From positions 1 through 41,543 of the forward strand of contig CAMWLS010000019.1 in assembly GCA_947175205.1 (NCBI GenBank): a stretch of DNA of 41,543 nucleotides. The letters are read 5' to 3'. Position numbers and translations under genes: made by a program. Origin of the DNA: an uncultured Porphyromonadaceae bacterium (GTDB lineage Bacteria > Bacteroidota > Bacteroidia > Bacteroidales > Muribaculaceae). This document shows, piece by piece, positions 41,489-41,543 of this stretch. The number at the start of each line of letters is the position of its first letter. Position 1 is the first letter of the stretch. The notes beneath the pieces are model-generated. The model worked only from the letters and a program-made list of their open reading frames with translations. It made no database searches and was not told the origin of the DNA.

Positions 41489-41543
41489 ATATAAGTCATA
41501 TAAGTCATATAAGTCATATAAGTCATATAAGTCATATAAGTCA
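41489..41543. repeat. 9-bp tandem repeat (ATATAAGTC) running off the window
   Basis: Six complete, identical 9-bp units ATATAAGTC are followed by the first base of another, truncated by the window end, so the true copy number is unknown. Related units occur at 21601-21668. It starts 10 bp after the last stop codon. Function is unknown. Confidence 0.85.

Overview
The window looks like a chromosomal segment of a gut Bacteroidales bacterium, most plausibly Muribaculaceae-like. The evidence is repeated Bacteroidota-type promoters (TTTG or TTG, about 20 bp, TAnnTTTG), Bacteroidota-specific families (DUF4254, DUF4271, DUF4836-like lipoproteins, degenerate thioredoxin-like lipoproteins), and C-rich coding sequence on the + strand. 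The family-level placement is inference.

Layout. 1-1009: AT-rich accessory edge with the tail of a lipoprotein gene, an unknown small ORF and a three-helix membrane protein, closed by a nested palindromic repeat. 1209-5612 (minus strand): pldA (outer-membrane phospholipase), a secreted six-hairpin glycosidase-like protein and an aspartate aminotransferase. 5739-13263 (plus): an AraC-type regulator, then a surface-glycan run (DUF4254, GT9 glycosyltransferase, ruvB, flippase, GT4, lipoprotein) with tiny gaps or overlaps. 13229-15308 (minus): polyprenol-phosphate mannosyltransferase-like GT2 and pyrC. 15459-18912 (plus): LOG-family protein, DUF4271, hemD, rnpA, yidD and a short TatD. 18954-21587: dnaX and an orphan OmpR-type response regulator. 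21752-25701 (minus): tRNA-Arg(CCT), polA and nadA. The polA product has lost all four proofreading acids, and nadA has a palindromic operator-like site over its predicted start of transcription.

26185-30443 (minus) is the most unusual part: an isolated virion-gene cassette (major-capsid-like protein, connector-like protein, shortened portal-like protein) followed, under its own strong promoter, by two small unknown genes. No terminase, protease, tail, lysis or integrase gene is visible in or around it. It may be a decayed prophage or a domesticated capsid/portal module, and this is my main candidate for an undescribed system.

30705-40599 (plus): two tandem DUF4836-like envelope proteins, then an ABC ATPase lacking the H-loop histidine, one FtsX-like permease, a 1001-residue TPR protein and an outer-membrane beta-barrel. 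The last four look like one envelope operon. 40886-41479 encodes a small secreted or membrane protein of unknown role, followed by a 9-bp tandem repeat that runs off the window. All identifications come from reading motifs and layout; no database search was run.
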